Shown here piece after piece: positions 13,457 through 24,673 of a stretch of 64,000 nt of DNA. This DNA comes from Spodoptera frugiperda. Taxonomy: Eukaryota > Arthropoda > Insecta > Lepidoptera > Noctuidae. The stretch spans positions 7,006,001 through 7,070,000 of the forward strand of contig NC_064223.1 of assembly GCF_023101765.2 (NCBI RefSeq), given 5' to 3'. The notes beneath the pieces were generated by a model that was not told where the DNA came from, made no database searches, and worked only from the letters and a program-made list of their open reading frames with translations. Positions within the stretch are counted from its first letter, which is position 1. Each line of letters opens with the position of its first letter. Both the position numbers and the translations under genes were made by a program.

Positions 13457-13639
13457 ACTATATAGGGAGTAAGAATACAAATTAGGCATAAGATTAGACC
13501 TTTTTATCCCCAAAGGGATGCCAAGCATGAGCCTGGGGACGGCGTGCGAAGCCTGTAGTGCCGGCGTAGGGGCCACTGATACCCCGGGCGAAAATATTGT
13601 GGCGCCCACTTGAGGGAAGCAATATCAAGTGTTAGTTTT

Positions 13640-14025
13640 TTGTGGATCCCATCGGCGGCGGCATCGGCGTCCTCCAGAATTTGTCGCCCTGGGCCATCAC
13701 CCCAGCAAGCCCCCCCCCCCCCCCTAACGCCGGCACTGTGCGAAGGTAGCTCACCGTTCGATCAGAATCAGGCCCGAGTGTAAGGCGTAGTGCGTCGCAT
13801 TCAGCGCGCCCAGATGAGGCCAAGTAGGGCTGATGCGGCTCCGTGTGCGGCTCGAAGAGTAGGAGTAGGAATGGGGGTGGTTTTTGGTCAGTAAGAGTCT
13901 GACACTCCTCTCGCCTCAGCCAATGTGGCAAAAGAAAAGACATTAGAAGTTTTTCAACACTCAAAAAAAAAACCAAAATATGCCGATTAGGTGATCCGTG
14001 CGCTCGTTTACCGTCTTAGCCATAA
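13640..14025. repeat. Composite older retroelement debris
   Basis: Contains a 15-C run (13710-13724). A plus-strand stretch at about 13855-13920 resembles the R1 tail (GGTGGTTTTTGGTCAGTAAGAGTCTGACACTCC in substance). It is followed by a piece sharing AGGTGATCCGT.CGCTCGTTTACC with the repeat at 31357-31517. It looks like at least two nested or adjacent old insertions. Confidence 0.45.
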
Positions 14026-17000
14026 AACTTATTTTTAAATTAACTTAGTATGAATAATCTTCGGATTTGTCACACACATTTTATTTATCTGCATAGGTAC
14101 CTAAATTCATAAGACCTATTCATTTATGATTGCTAACACTGACTAAGCGTACTACAAATACCTATATACTTAGGTACCTATACATATACAAAAGTACTTA
14201 CCTTTTATAGACTATGTACTCGTTTATGAATTGTAAAAACCCACTTAACCAGATAAAAGGTCACCGCAGGAAGTATTTGATTAGGAAAAAAATACAGCTA
14301 TGATAGTTGTGAACTTGGGGGAATTCTTAACTCGATCTATTACTCTCAGAATTCAATGACACACTAATCTATCTGAGTTAGTATAATATTATAAAGAGGA
14401 ATGATTTGATTATTTATTTATTTGCATTGAATAGGTTTCGAAACTACAAACGCGATTAAAATAAACTTGAAAGAGCTACTTTTCACGAAGTAACACACCT
14501 ACACAGGTTCTTTTTTATCCCGATATTCTTACAGGATAGTAGAGATCGTTTGCCTACCTACTCATTTAATATCATCTCATGTGACATAGGGGGCTGACTG
14601 TAGGTAGGTACATATCTAAATTCCGATGTGGGTACTCTGTTATCCTGCAGACTAGGAAAAAACAGACCTACAATTTAGAACAAACTGTAATACGCAATTG
14701 AATAGGTAGTAATTATCCAGTTGATTTTCACTAAACATTTTCGTAGATTTTGATGTAGATAGTTGGCACTGATTGCTTCATCAAGGGATCCGTCCGCAAG
14801 TTTGCTGTAAAAATATCCCGTGATTGAAACCTCTGTACCAAGCTGAGTATTTTCAATGACCTGATTATGATGATTAATTAGGTAATTTGTGAAACTGACA
14901 CTTGTCACAACAAGCTTTGCGTAACGTTTGCTCAGCTGAGTATGGGTCTAATGATTAGGCGAGTACTTAGGCATGTACTTATAAAACTTCCAACTTGTCA
15001 CAATACACTAAAATCAGGGTATGAATCTCCACTTGATTGTCTATCATTTTGTGCGTTTTATTATTAGGCTTGCCGTTGCAGGAAGAAATCCCCATAATCT
15101 GGAAAGCTGGTGGTTGTTGGTCTGGTCTACGGCTAAAGACTGTGCCACCGCGTAGCGTATTCTGAAATGAGACGTGCAACCACTCGACCCAACCCGACCA
15201 CAAGACAACCTGATGGCAAATACCTAACGGTCAGTGTACCCACTTAAACCATCATTTTCTATTTCAACAGGTGAACAGGATTGCAGTTGTATTATAGCCA
15301 ATTCAATTTCAAATGACATATTGTTAGCATATCAGCAGACTGACAAGTAATGCGTGTGATTTGAAAGTGTAGGTAACTAGGTATTTTCAGGTTTCCAAAT
15401 GTGAAAAGGAAAATACCCGTAATTGTTGCTTGACAGGTTTCAATTATATGACCCGTATCTTTCTGTTGCATAGCAATATTTGAACCTACCTAGTGGTGAC
15501 TCATCACTAGCGGGTGAGGGTACTTCGGATATAAAATAAAACAAAGTAGTTTTTGAATCAGACTAAGTAGATTGCTACAAAAAATGCAATTAAATTAATA
15601 ACAAAAAATCCCAAGACGCCAATAGTGACCCGTATTAGTATTGTCTTGTAAAAGATTTTAGAAAAGGAGAGCGAAGATTCTGTAATGAAGATAAAGCAAT
15701 AGGTACCGGAGTAGAAAGTCCCCTCAATTCAATATTTCGTTCATCATTCTATTGTTGTCCGATCTGTTCATGTCAAGGAGGCGGGGATGACCAAACAAAA
15801 GTAGGTATCGCACTAAACTCGACCGGGTTAATAGCACAGTCTCGAGCTAATAGCTATAATATTGGATATATTTATATGAAAAAGAAGAGGTTGACCGTGA
15901 CTTGGCCCACAACCGGCGCGAATGTTTTTAAAATCTTAAAAACATCTGCTTTTTTACAGGTTTCTTTCGAAACTAATAATAGTCATGGATGTGCATCGAT
16001 ACTATTTAAATATCACCTGTGTACAACTACAGCGACCATCGCTTTATAAATTGGTACTTATACCAATAAGTAATATATTTTATCTAATCTAATCTGGCTT
16101 AAATTGGAACGCTGGTGCTATTAACAGCATTTTATATGTTTGCAATGTTTACGTACTTGTTTTTGTTTATTGTTCATAGAGGTACTTACCAACGGCGATT
16201 TAAAGTTCTATTGATGAAAATTATTATGTCCAACTACTTCTGTCTTTTTGATTACCTGGATACCTACATATATAATTTACTTATAACTGTTAAAACCCTT
16301 TTTTATCATTTGATGAAAACTTCTGCTGCCCTTAAAGTCGCGTGCCTCTGTTGTATAGGACATAAAATCTTACAGTTACTTGACCAATAAAGTTAACGGG
16401 AACGCACAACGATAATTCATCAACATTTATCTAATTTAGCATACTTTTGATCGAAGTGTATTGTGTGGGCGATTTATTAAAAAGTATTCTTTTAATTTTA
16501 ACTCTCGTTGACATCGGCTGGTGAGCTAACGCATACCAGTTTACAATACTAACATAAAAGAGGATAGCGACCGGCCCTCATTCACTCAGTCTGTCTCCGA
16601 GTCTCGCTACAGTGCAACGTTACGCTCCGCATGGTATTTTATATACCAATGTACCGTGCATAAATATTATATTTATAAAAACTTTGCCACTATATTATTG
16701 TGAGACGTCTTAGCAACAAAATTTATTAAAATCGATTCAAAATAATAGTAAAAACTCCGTGCACGTAAAGGACACCGTACGGTGAGTTATTTGTTTTGTT
16801 TCATTTGGATTATACCTGCGGTCGGTGTTGGAGTGGGCAGTCGTTAAAAAAATAATTATAATCACAGCATTTATGTTAGTTCTACAATAGTTAAAGACTT
16901 ATCTGTATGTAGATAGAAGTAGTTATAGTTTTCCCATACGAAGTGCTTGTTAATTATTGTGTTGTAATGAAGCAGTGATGTTCTCACAGGCCCGTGTGTG

Positions 17001-17640
17001 CCGCTGCTGGTATCAGTACAGTACACTGGTCCGTCACCGCTAGCCAGATTATCATGCACGCTTTCTAATTTACTGTGACGAATTTTCGCAACAGTACGCG
17101 TATATAAACATCCATGTCGCTTTAATTCGTTGCACATTACAAGACATATACCTGCTTAATGCTGTTTAATCAACATTACGCATTGAGGACTTAACCTAAG
17201 CAGAACAAAACCTGCATAATTAAAGTTATTTTAATTAACGTAGTGGCCTACCTTCGATTTTTAATTAAATTGTTTTATTATGGTCAGAAAAATCAGACCT
17301 GTATTCATGTATGAAATTTATAGCATAAACAATATTATTTTTATTCGTTTCTAATAAACTGTAGGATAAATTAAGGCTTTCGGAATTTGAAATTATTATT
17401 GATGATAAAATTAAGCTACTTGTTGTTGATTTACACCGACCAGTACACGAAACAAAGTTTGATGAGCCCCTATAAGAAGAATACCTACAAATTAAATATG
17501 TGTACGCACTAACTACCGGTTTTAACTGGGAGGTATATTTTGCATGTCGCTGTGATATTGAAAATACAAAACAATTTACTAATACTACTTTAACACGACA
17601 CGATTAGTAGAGTCGAGTTCCTTAAAGTAATATAAAGCGT
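14026..17640. other. Gene-free intergenic DNA
   Basis: Mostly AT-rich and without convincing ORFs. At about 16555-16800 there is a stretch beginning GATAGCGACCGGCCCTCATT that resembles the Helitron-like end at 3925, so another decayed repeat is possible. No promoter or RNA gene could be supported. Confidence 0.5.
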
Positions 17641-18000
17641 AAAAAATTACAATAGGGTACACTACAAGTGCAACCTAATTTTGCACTTAACTTGCTGCGA
17701 AATCCGTGCTCGTAGCACGTAGCGCTTAGTTCGTAGCTCGTAGTGCATTATGCGTAGCACGTAGTATGAAATGCGTTTTTTCGCTATTTATCTCATAGTT
17801 GAGTAAATCGTGGGCTTGACTGACGAATCAGTTGCATGCAAAGAGTTTACAAACTCTACAATACTCAGTTCTCAACTTTACAAGCGGGAAGATCTGTTAC
17901 GAACTACGCACTACAAGCTACGCACTACAAGCTACGCACTACGAGCAACGAACTACGTACTACGCACTCCGAGCTACGGTTGTATTTCTGCGTAACCTAA
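17640..18000. repeat. Foldback-like repeat rich in CTACG units
   Basis: The left block (17700-17765) is built of CGTAGCACGTAG / TCGTAGCTCGTAGTGC words. The right block (17895-17980) is built of their reverse complements, such as CTACGCACTACAAGCTACG repeated. The two blocks form an imperfect inverted repeat around a spacer that holds a 16-bp palindrome, AGAGTTTACAAACTCT, at about 17840-17855. No coding potential. It could be a MITE with subterminal transposase-binding repeats; the family is not known to me. Confidence 0.6.
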
Positions 18001-18740
18001 GTTATTAAGATTTTTCTAAGATTAGAAACATATATGATACCTCATAACTTTTTGACAGTGCGAGCTATATGGATTTTCTGTGTCTAGGTTTTTATCCGAA
18101 TGAAATTATGTGGGTAAAAGGATACCTATCACATTTATACACTTACCACGTGTATACTTAGTGCATGGAACTCGGTATTATAATGCATGAATAAGGATAC
18201 CTACGTACTTTGTGCATTTGATTCTGTTATGTTATTATGTTATGCGCATACATCTGTCGATAATTATAATCATATTCATATAATTAACAAACAGTAATTG
18301 CGATATGGCTTGAATATGAAAAAATAGAATACGGAAAACAGATTATAATACAGGTGACATATACTAGATACAGATGTTCTGGGATTTTTACTTGTATATG
18401 AATTGAGCTCATTACCCACGTGTAATTAGGAATCGTAATTGCATTAAGTAGGTAATGTGGTCCTTACATAATACAGTTATCCTGTATTGTACCTATTATA
18501 GGTATGTATGTAATGTTTCCTCCTTTCTTCGATCATTCCTGTATTTTATGTGATAATGAGTTTAATTTCATATACATAGTTCAACTAAAGCTAGTATTTC
18601 AAAAAAGCCATGTGCTAATTGTTGCCAATGCCAGGCGCTTGATTTGAACATTTCTCATGACTTCAAGAACATTATTGCTGAAATATCTTTTTTTACATAA
18701 AAGAAATCTAGCTTTTACTTTTATGGCAAATGAAAGGTAA

Positions 18741-19296
18741 ATCCCATCAAAAACATCCTGTAAAAAACCCAAGTCTCGCAGCTCAGTCTTTCTACCGTCA
18801 AAAGTTGTGAGATCCATGTAATACCAAGTCGGTTAATCTATTTAGTGTCTACTTGAAGGACCTTCTGTCTTAAGTTATTACATAAGTTATTATCATGCCA
18901 ATATTAAAAATATTTAACGTTTTAAACAAATAGATCGACTTGGACATCGCTTGATTTGATTATTAGTATGTATCACACTACACAGCACGACGGGCCAGCG
19001 ACCAACAGGAACGAGAGTTTCAATCGCGTGAGGCGCGAGAGACTAAAGAATCTAATATAATATTGTAATATTCATTTTGTTTTCATGCGATGTCCAAGTC
19101 GATCTATTTGTTTAAAACGTTAAATATTTTTAATATTGGCATGATAATAACTTATGTAATAACTTAAGACAGAAGGTCCTTCAAGTAGACACTAAATAGA
19201 TTAACCGACTTGGTATTACATGGATCTCACAACTTTTGACGGTAGAAAGACTGAGCTGCGAGACTTGGGTTTTTTACAGGATGTTTTTGATGGGAT
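18741..19296. repeat. Perfect 210-bp inverted repeat with 136-bp spacer
   Basis: The left arm 18741-18950 and right arm 19087-19296 are reverse complements with no mismatch that I could find over 210 bases. The spacer 18951-19086 is unrelated, includes a GC-rich part (CGGGCCAGCGACC) and has no ORF. Outside the arms similarity stops at once. Each arm holds a short open frame (ATGGATCTCACAACTTTTG onward) that belongs to a 72-codon frame on the minus strand; I see no known domain and take it as incidental. A transcript across this region would fold into a long double-stranded hairpin. Confidence 0.9.
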
Positions 19297-19387
19297 CTCA
19301 CTTCTTTTTGTAGAGCCTTTCTTTTTGATACCATCTACTTCTAACGAATTTTGTTAAAGGTATTTTCTATTATGATATTTTCTTATT

Positions 19388-20045
19388 TTTATATGTACAC
19401 TTAATTTTTATATGTACACTTAATACACACATGTTATCAAGTTATAAATGTATATGTATTTTTATATGTAAACACACCCTTACCCACCCTATACCCCCTC
19501 CCTTGCCTCATATGGTAGGTACCTATCTACACCTATTAAATTTATAACCACCACCAACCACCAACTGCATAAATAACTTTGTAATCCCATATATTTATAT
19601 GGGATTACAAAGTTATTGATGCAGTTGGTGTATTTGGAAAACTGGACCGAAATTACAAAATATTTAAGTTTTCCCATGATTAAGACACTAAACTCTATAT
19701 GTATTCCAAATATGAAGCTTCTAAGTCTGCTAGAAGTGCCTTGGACTTTTGATGATCGGTGAGTCAGTGAGTGACAAAATTTAGAAACTTTAACAAGTTG
19801 TCATTCTTAAACTACTGGTTCAAATTGACTGAAATTTTAAATATTCCGTGTTTATACAATGCCGGATTAGTTACTGAAGATTCAGGTTTCTTGCTTTATC
19901 CACAACCGAATTATAGGGGGTCGAAAAAGGCCCGAATTGCTTCGAGAAAAGGATGGTACGGCCGTGCCGCTTTTTTTTTGCTCGACTTGGCGGGGGCACT
20001 GCCGTGCCCCCAGAAACGCGTAAATAGAAAATAAAAAGCATGCTT
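19388..20045. repeat. Dispersed repeat with two hairpins
   Basis: It begins with a direct 19-bp duplication (TTTTTATATGTACACTTAA twice, about 19394-19431). It continues through a 34-bp stem at 19559-19592 / 19597-19630 with one mismatch and a 4-base loop, and ends near a perfect 8-bp GC stem, GGGGGCAC (19992-19999) / GTGCCCCC (20004-20011). I recall similar sequence from moth genomes as a high-copy repeat, but cannot verify this. No usable ORF. Confidence 0.5.
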
Positions 20046-21107
20046 GATGCATGCTTGAGTTCAATAGGTGAAATGGGTCTACAGTGACATAAAAGAGCTG
20101 CGAAACTGAATAGAAACTTGGAAAGTTAGCGGCTTCTACACAATGTAGGCAGCTAATGATCACCACCAAACAACAGCTAATATGGAAACTTGGTACTCGT
20201 TTAATAGATTTCTTTTCCTTATCATATATTTTTGTTTGAGTTTTAAAACATTAAGAGATGATAAGTGTTTAGAGAATTTTATGTTTAAAACCTGTTTTTT
20301 ACAAACGAAAATACTACTGCATTTCTTCAACTCTTCAACAGTTGGTGGATCAAAAGAGTACAGCTACAGACAGTTATAATATAATCGATAGTTCATTATT
20401 ATTCCGGTAACGCGCCTGCGCCGGTTCGGTTGGAGGATCTTATGCAAACGTTACGTGTGCGGTGGAGTATGGCCTTAAGGTTTCCGAAAAATGGACCAAG
20501 CGAACCGAGGTCACCAAAAACACTCAATATATTGTTCGAAACACAAACAGACCAGTAATATTGGAGGACAATATATTGTATGTCTTTCTGACAACGGTTC
20601 TGTTGTAGGGAATAGTATCATGCCATGGCATGGTGTACTAGGGTATGATACAATTAATGTCCTTATTGTAAGAACACCAAATATTGCATAGAATTACTGA
20701 ATATTGCATATAAATAAAGATCCAAAACAAATAAACTATCTTATCTCTTGTCACACCACTAACTGCGCGTCACAGTTATCATGTAGATAGGTATACCCAA
20801 GGAAAATCCTTCAACGTACGAATTACCTTTTCAAATACTTCAAACATCGGTTTACACACCTAAACAATAGATAAATACATGCACAGTAGGTATGTGTAGG
20901 TCATAAACAAATTCTTTGTATATCTATTTACACTTCTTATCGACAACCCAACCCGGGTTTAACGCTTTTTTTGTTGTTTATTCATTATTGAGCAAACATT
21001 TTGTGATTATTCCGAAGGGCAAAATGGATAAGAATATGTGTGTAGGTATTATTGGAAATCAATCAAAATAAAGAGTGTAAACGTTATAAATACGGTTGTG
21101 TTTTACT
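20046..21107. other. Gene-free spacer before the LTR element
   Basis: AT-rich, with one GC patch at 20405-20430 containing CGCGCCTGCGCCGG. No domain-bearing ORF or RNA gene seen. Confidence 0.5.
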
Positions 21108-21112
21108 AACAG

Positions 21113-21424
21113 TGTTTAACCCTGGGTATCTTGAGGGTTAAGCTGGGGTTTGATTTGAAATAAAAGGAGGTAGATAGTGATTACCAAACTCTTTTTAATT
21201 CCGAATGACTATACCAACCTAATGATATAGTACTGTCACTTAATTTGATACCTGATACCAACCTTCCAATAGATTCTCAGGATACTTATACTATAGCCTG
21301 AGAATCTTAACACCGCGATTCAGAAAACGGACTCAAATAAAAAGCTCCATCTATTAGCTAAATTTGGAACTATGTTTTGACTGAATCGCGGGTTTTGACA
21401 GATTAGTTGCTATGCGGTTAAACA
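21113..21424 (-). repeat. 3' LTR of the BEL/Pao element
   Basis: Runs from TGTTTAACC to GGTTAAACA, a 9-bp terminal inverted repeat. It contains two perfect 11-bp stems: AGATTCTCAGG at 21271-21281 with 21297-21307, and CCGCGATTCAG at 21313-21323 with 21381-21391. Confidence 0.95.
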
Positions 21425-21435
21425 TTCCGCCCACC
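21425..21435 (-). other. Polypurine tract before the 3' LTR
   Basis: On the minus strand GGTGGGCGGAA directly precedes the TGTT start of the 3' LTR: ten purines of eleven bases, in the correct place for plus-strand priming. Confidence 0.65.
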
Positions 21436-21647
21436 AAGGACATTATGTGCAACATTATGTCCTTCTAAAGTTAAACACCCAAAATATATAGATAAAAAAC
21501 CCTTACAATGTGACTTAAATCTAACTTATAATGATAAAAACCGAACTTAACATAGAAATGCTTACAATGATAAAAAACCCGAACTAAACTTAACAATGCT
21601 TACAATGATAAAAAACCAAAATTACAATTCTACAACAGTACTTAAAA

Positions 21648-21878
21648 CTATCCTAACTTATGAATATCCCTAGGTAATAGGCAATACACACAGCTTGGAT
21701 GTTGACCTTTGAACATAGAACCATTACTGCGAATTGTAACTACCCGTGTAAGATTGTCTAACCCCGAATGCTTTTCAACCACTCTGCTAAGAAGCCATCG
21801 ACAGGTAGGTAAATTATTTTCTTTAATTACAATATGAAATGAATGAATGAATGAAGAATGCTGCTGTCTACCGCCCAC
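21648..21878 (-). pseudogene. Remnant of the BEL/Pao integrase C-terminal DUF5641 region
   Basis: A 76-codon frame just downstream of the gag-protease stop. It contains IKENNLPTCRWLLSRVVEKH and RVVTIRSNGSMFKG, which match the usual DNLPP..W.L.RV...HPG...RVV.VRT..G..KR.V pattern at the end of BEL/Pao pol. The upstream integrase core is missing, placing the internal deletion between this point and about 22100. A GAAT microsatellite at 21838-21855 is within the frame. Confidence 0.7.
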
Positions 21879-21897
21879 CCTGACGATATAACCGGAA

Positions 21898-24084
21898 TCA
21901 AGGTATGGTAAGCTGCTCTTTTCTTTTAGTTTTATGTTTTTCCCGCACAGGTAACTGAACAGAATACTGGAAGGTGTCGCAGGTTCTGTTCCAGGTAAGT
22001 CCCTTTTGCTTAATTTTATTGCTTGCTTGCTTATTTATCCCTTTTCCTACACCATCTAGTCCCTTGAACGAGTGTGTTTTCCCGATAATTTTCCCTAGTA
22101 ATTCACTGCTGTTGCTTAACCCGTTTTGTACAGTGAATCCTCTCTTTGCTAGTAACTCGTTCATTTGATTATAGGATTGCTTTTCCCTCATATGTTCTTT
22201 TCCTAGTTTCTTCTTCAGGATTTCGTTCTCACTGAGGTGAGTATGCATCACAGTAATATTTGATATATTCTGTGAAGAAGAAGCTACTGTACCCGATATA
22301 ATCCATCCTAATATGGTAGCTTGAGCTACTGTGCTGCCATCTGGTGCCTTTTTAAACCCGTTCTTCAAAATCTGACTATAAATCTCTGCCCCTAACAACA
22401 TATCTACTTTATCAGGTTTATGATATCTAGGATCCGCTAGTTCGATGTCACTGACTTGAGCCCAATCTAAATACGACGTTTCTCTACCCGGTAAATAAGA
22501 CGTTATAGATTTGAGAACGTATGCTTTGACTGCAAGTTCAACTGACGGATCTATCCTAGATTGGATTTTAACCTCAACAACCGAATTAAAGACTAATTTT
22601 TTATGACCATTCATGCCAGTAGCTGAACCCTTAACTGCTTGTTTACGTAACCCTAAACTCTGCACAGTACGCTCCGTAATAAAAGACGCTTGTGAGCCTT
22701 GATCTAATAGTGTTCTGATCGTATACAAACCTCCGTTTTTGGATACAGCCCTCACTTGCGCTGTGGGTAGCAAGACTTGACTACTTACTCCACCTTTAGA
22801 GAAACAAGCTACGACATTGTTCTGAGATTCCACTCCGACTGTAGTTGAATATGCTTGCGTTGATAAATTTCCCTTAACACCAGCAGACTCCTGCTCACCT
22901 TTAGGGTGCAGCAAAGAGTGGTGTCTACGCTTACATATTCGACACGATGCTGTACATTTACACAACCTAGCAGAGTGGTTGTATCCCAAACAATTAAAAC
23001 ATAAATTGTGATCTTGCACAAACTTACGCCGTACATCCACATCCTTATTAACAAATTGTTTGCAATTCCTTATTTTGTGCTCGCTACTATTACACACCGG
23101 ACATACCTTGGTTGTATTGGTCGCTGTGTGAAATACCCTTTCCTTACAAACAATGTTTTTACTTGACTTAGTACCTAAGAATTCAAGTGCCCTATAACGT
23201 GCTGTTAAAAATTCTTTAAGCTGTTCAAATGTGGGCAGCTCATCTGAATCTACATTACTAGTGACTTTTAGTTCCCAATCCTTTCTGCTATCAGGATCTA
23301 GTTTTGATGTTACAATGTGAATTATTATAATATCCCATGATGTTACATCTATATCCAAGTTAGTTAAAGCATTTAAGCAATCTGATGTAGTATCCATTAA
23401 TTCTTTTAAAGCACTAGCTGACTCTTGTACAATGTTTTTCTGACTGAGTAATCTAACCAAAATGCAATGTGATAAGTATTTCCTATTGTTATACCTAGTC
23501 TCCAACTGAGCCCAGGATCTTTCATAGTTAGTTTCAGAAGTTGGTATATGACGGAGGAGCTGCTCGGCTTCCCCACTCAAATAACTTTTTAAGTAGTGCA
23601 ATTTTTGCACATTATCAATAGTGCTATTATTGTGGATTGCTGACACAAACAAATCGCGAAAGGTGGGCCATTCAGTGTATTTCCCGGAAAAAGTTGGAAT
23701 TGTTATTCTGGGTAACTTAATAGTCATGCTTTTACCCGGTGAACTATTCTCTGAAGACCCCATAGCTGGAGAAACATCGTTTTTCTGTAATCTACATAAT
23801 GTGGTTTTTAATTCGCATTTGAAATCTAAATATAATTCTTCTGTGTTAAAATAGACCTCGTTTACAATGTATGGTGAAGATGTCAACTGCTCATATTCAA
23901 TATCTTTAATAATTTGTGTATGTGTTACAGTGAATTGTGCCCATAATTCTTCAATCATTTCTAATCTAGTTTCTAAATATTGAACAGAAATCCTATCTTT
24001 GGGCGATTTTTTAAAATTAATTTTCGCTCTTGACAATCTGACATGAATGTCATCTTGAAGTTTGACATGCGATTGCAAAGACAT
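21898..24084 (-). CDS. Gag-aspartic protease polyprotein of the BEL/Pao element (728 aa)
   Basis: Uninterrupted. Gag region: a coiled, charged N-terminus, then a DUF1759-like block at about residues 120-300 (motifs LPRITIPTFSGKYTEWPTFRD and KLHYLKSYLSGEAEQLL). Nucleocapsid: zinc knuckles C328-x2-C-x4-H-x4-C341 and C362-x2-C-x4-H-x4-C375, plus a third C/H cluster at 381-393. Protease (DUF1758/retropepsin-like): LLDQGSQASFI with catalytic D461, ending at ILGWIISG (591-598). In complete elements reverse transcriptase follows this point; here about 130 residues of lysine-rich, unrecognised sequence follow and then a stop. The ATG at 24084 is the first in frame after the leader. An open frame plus near-identical LTRs suggests recent activity in trans. 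Confidence 0.9.
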   Translation of the reverse strand: MSLQSHVKLQDDIHVRLSRAKINFKKSPKDRISVQYLETRLEMIEELWAQFTVTHTQIIKDIEYEQLTSSPYIVNEVYFNTEELYLDFKCELKTTLCRLQKNDVSPAMGSSENSSPGKSMTIKLPRITIPTFSGKYTEWPTFRDLFVSAIHNNSTIDNVQKLHYLKSYLSGEAEQLLRHIPTSETNYERSWAQLETRYNNRKYLSHCILVRLLSQKNIVQESASALKELMDTTSDCLNALTNLDIDVTSWDIIIIHIVTSKLDPDSRKDWELKVTSNVDSDELPTFEQLKEFLTARYRALEFLGTKSSKNIVCKERVFHTATNTTKVCPVCNSSEHKIRNCKQFVNKDVDVRRKFVQDHNLCFNCLGYNHSARLCKCTASCRICKRRHHSLLHPKGEQESAGVKGNLSTQAYSTTVGVESQNNVVACFSKGGVSSQVLLPTAQVRAVSKNGGLYTIRTLLDQGSQASFITERTVQSLGLRKQAVKGSATGMNGHKKLVFNSVVEVKIQSRIDPSVELAVKAYVLKSITSYLPGRETSYLDWAQVSDIELADPRYHKPDKVDMLLGAEIYSQILKNGFKKAPDGSTVAQATILGWIISGTVASSSQNISNITVMHTHLSENEILKKKLGKEHMREKQSYNQMNELLAKRGFTVQNGLSNSSELLGKIIGKTHSFKGLDGVGKGINKQASNKIKQKGLTWNRTCDTFQYSVQLPVREKHKTKRKEQLTIP

Positions 24085-24655
24085 TTTTTAAGAAAAATTC
24101 TGTAACTAAAGAGGTTGAAATGTTTCCGAAAAAGTATAGTTAACAAAATTTTCTAAGTGTATGAGAAGAGATGAAATTTTTACAAGTGTTTGGAATTTTG
24201 GGGAATCTACTAAAAATCGGGCATAGGTTCCCCGTCTGAACAGAATTTTGCTTAAAACTAACTAAGTCTACATCTAAAATTACCTAAATTATTCTAAGTC
24301 CAAGATTTCTTGAAATTCTACCAAGTCCAAGATTTTTTCAAAGTGAAATTCTTCTAGGTTTTAAAGTTCACTTTTGCTTGAATAATTTCACAAAGTACTC
24401 ACGTTTGCGCACTATCACTCACTTCCTTTCCTTACGACGTCGTCCGCCGTCTGCAGCTTGCTTGCTGCTGCTGATGAGTAGTAGCGCCGCTTCGATGCTC
24501 AGCTCAGCTCCTGGGATACCTCTTCCGATGATGTTCAGCTCCGGCTGCAATACTTGCTTGAACTGCAGGCGCCCTCTGTCGGCGACACTGGGAGCACTTC
24601 AGTGGCGACCCACCACTGTTGTCCGTGCTGCTGATACCCCAAAAACTCTAAGAGC

Positions 24656-24673
24656 ATCCGGCTCGAAGGACCA
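24656..24673 (-). other. Primer binding site matching tRNA-Tyr
   Basis: On the plus strand the 18 bases ATCCGGCTCGAAGGACCA abut the LTR directly. This equals the 3' end of insect tRNA-Tyr(GTA) with its added CCA as I remember it (tRNA ending ATCCGGCTCGAAGGA). The minus-strand element RNA would pair with that tRNA to prime reverse transcription. Confidence 0.8.

Noticed and set aside
13632..13976. 114-codon minus-strand frame with proline- and leucine-rich composition
   Set aside because: Overlaps a poly-C run and diverged R1-tail sequence; best explained as repeat debris.
16115..16390. 91-codon hydrophobic frame that could be a small membrane protein
   Set aside because: Composition follows the AT-rich background (Phe, Leu, Ile, Tyr); no promoter, splice context or known domain.
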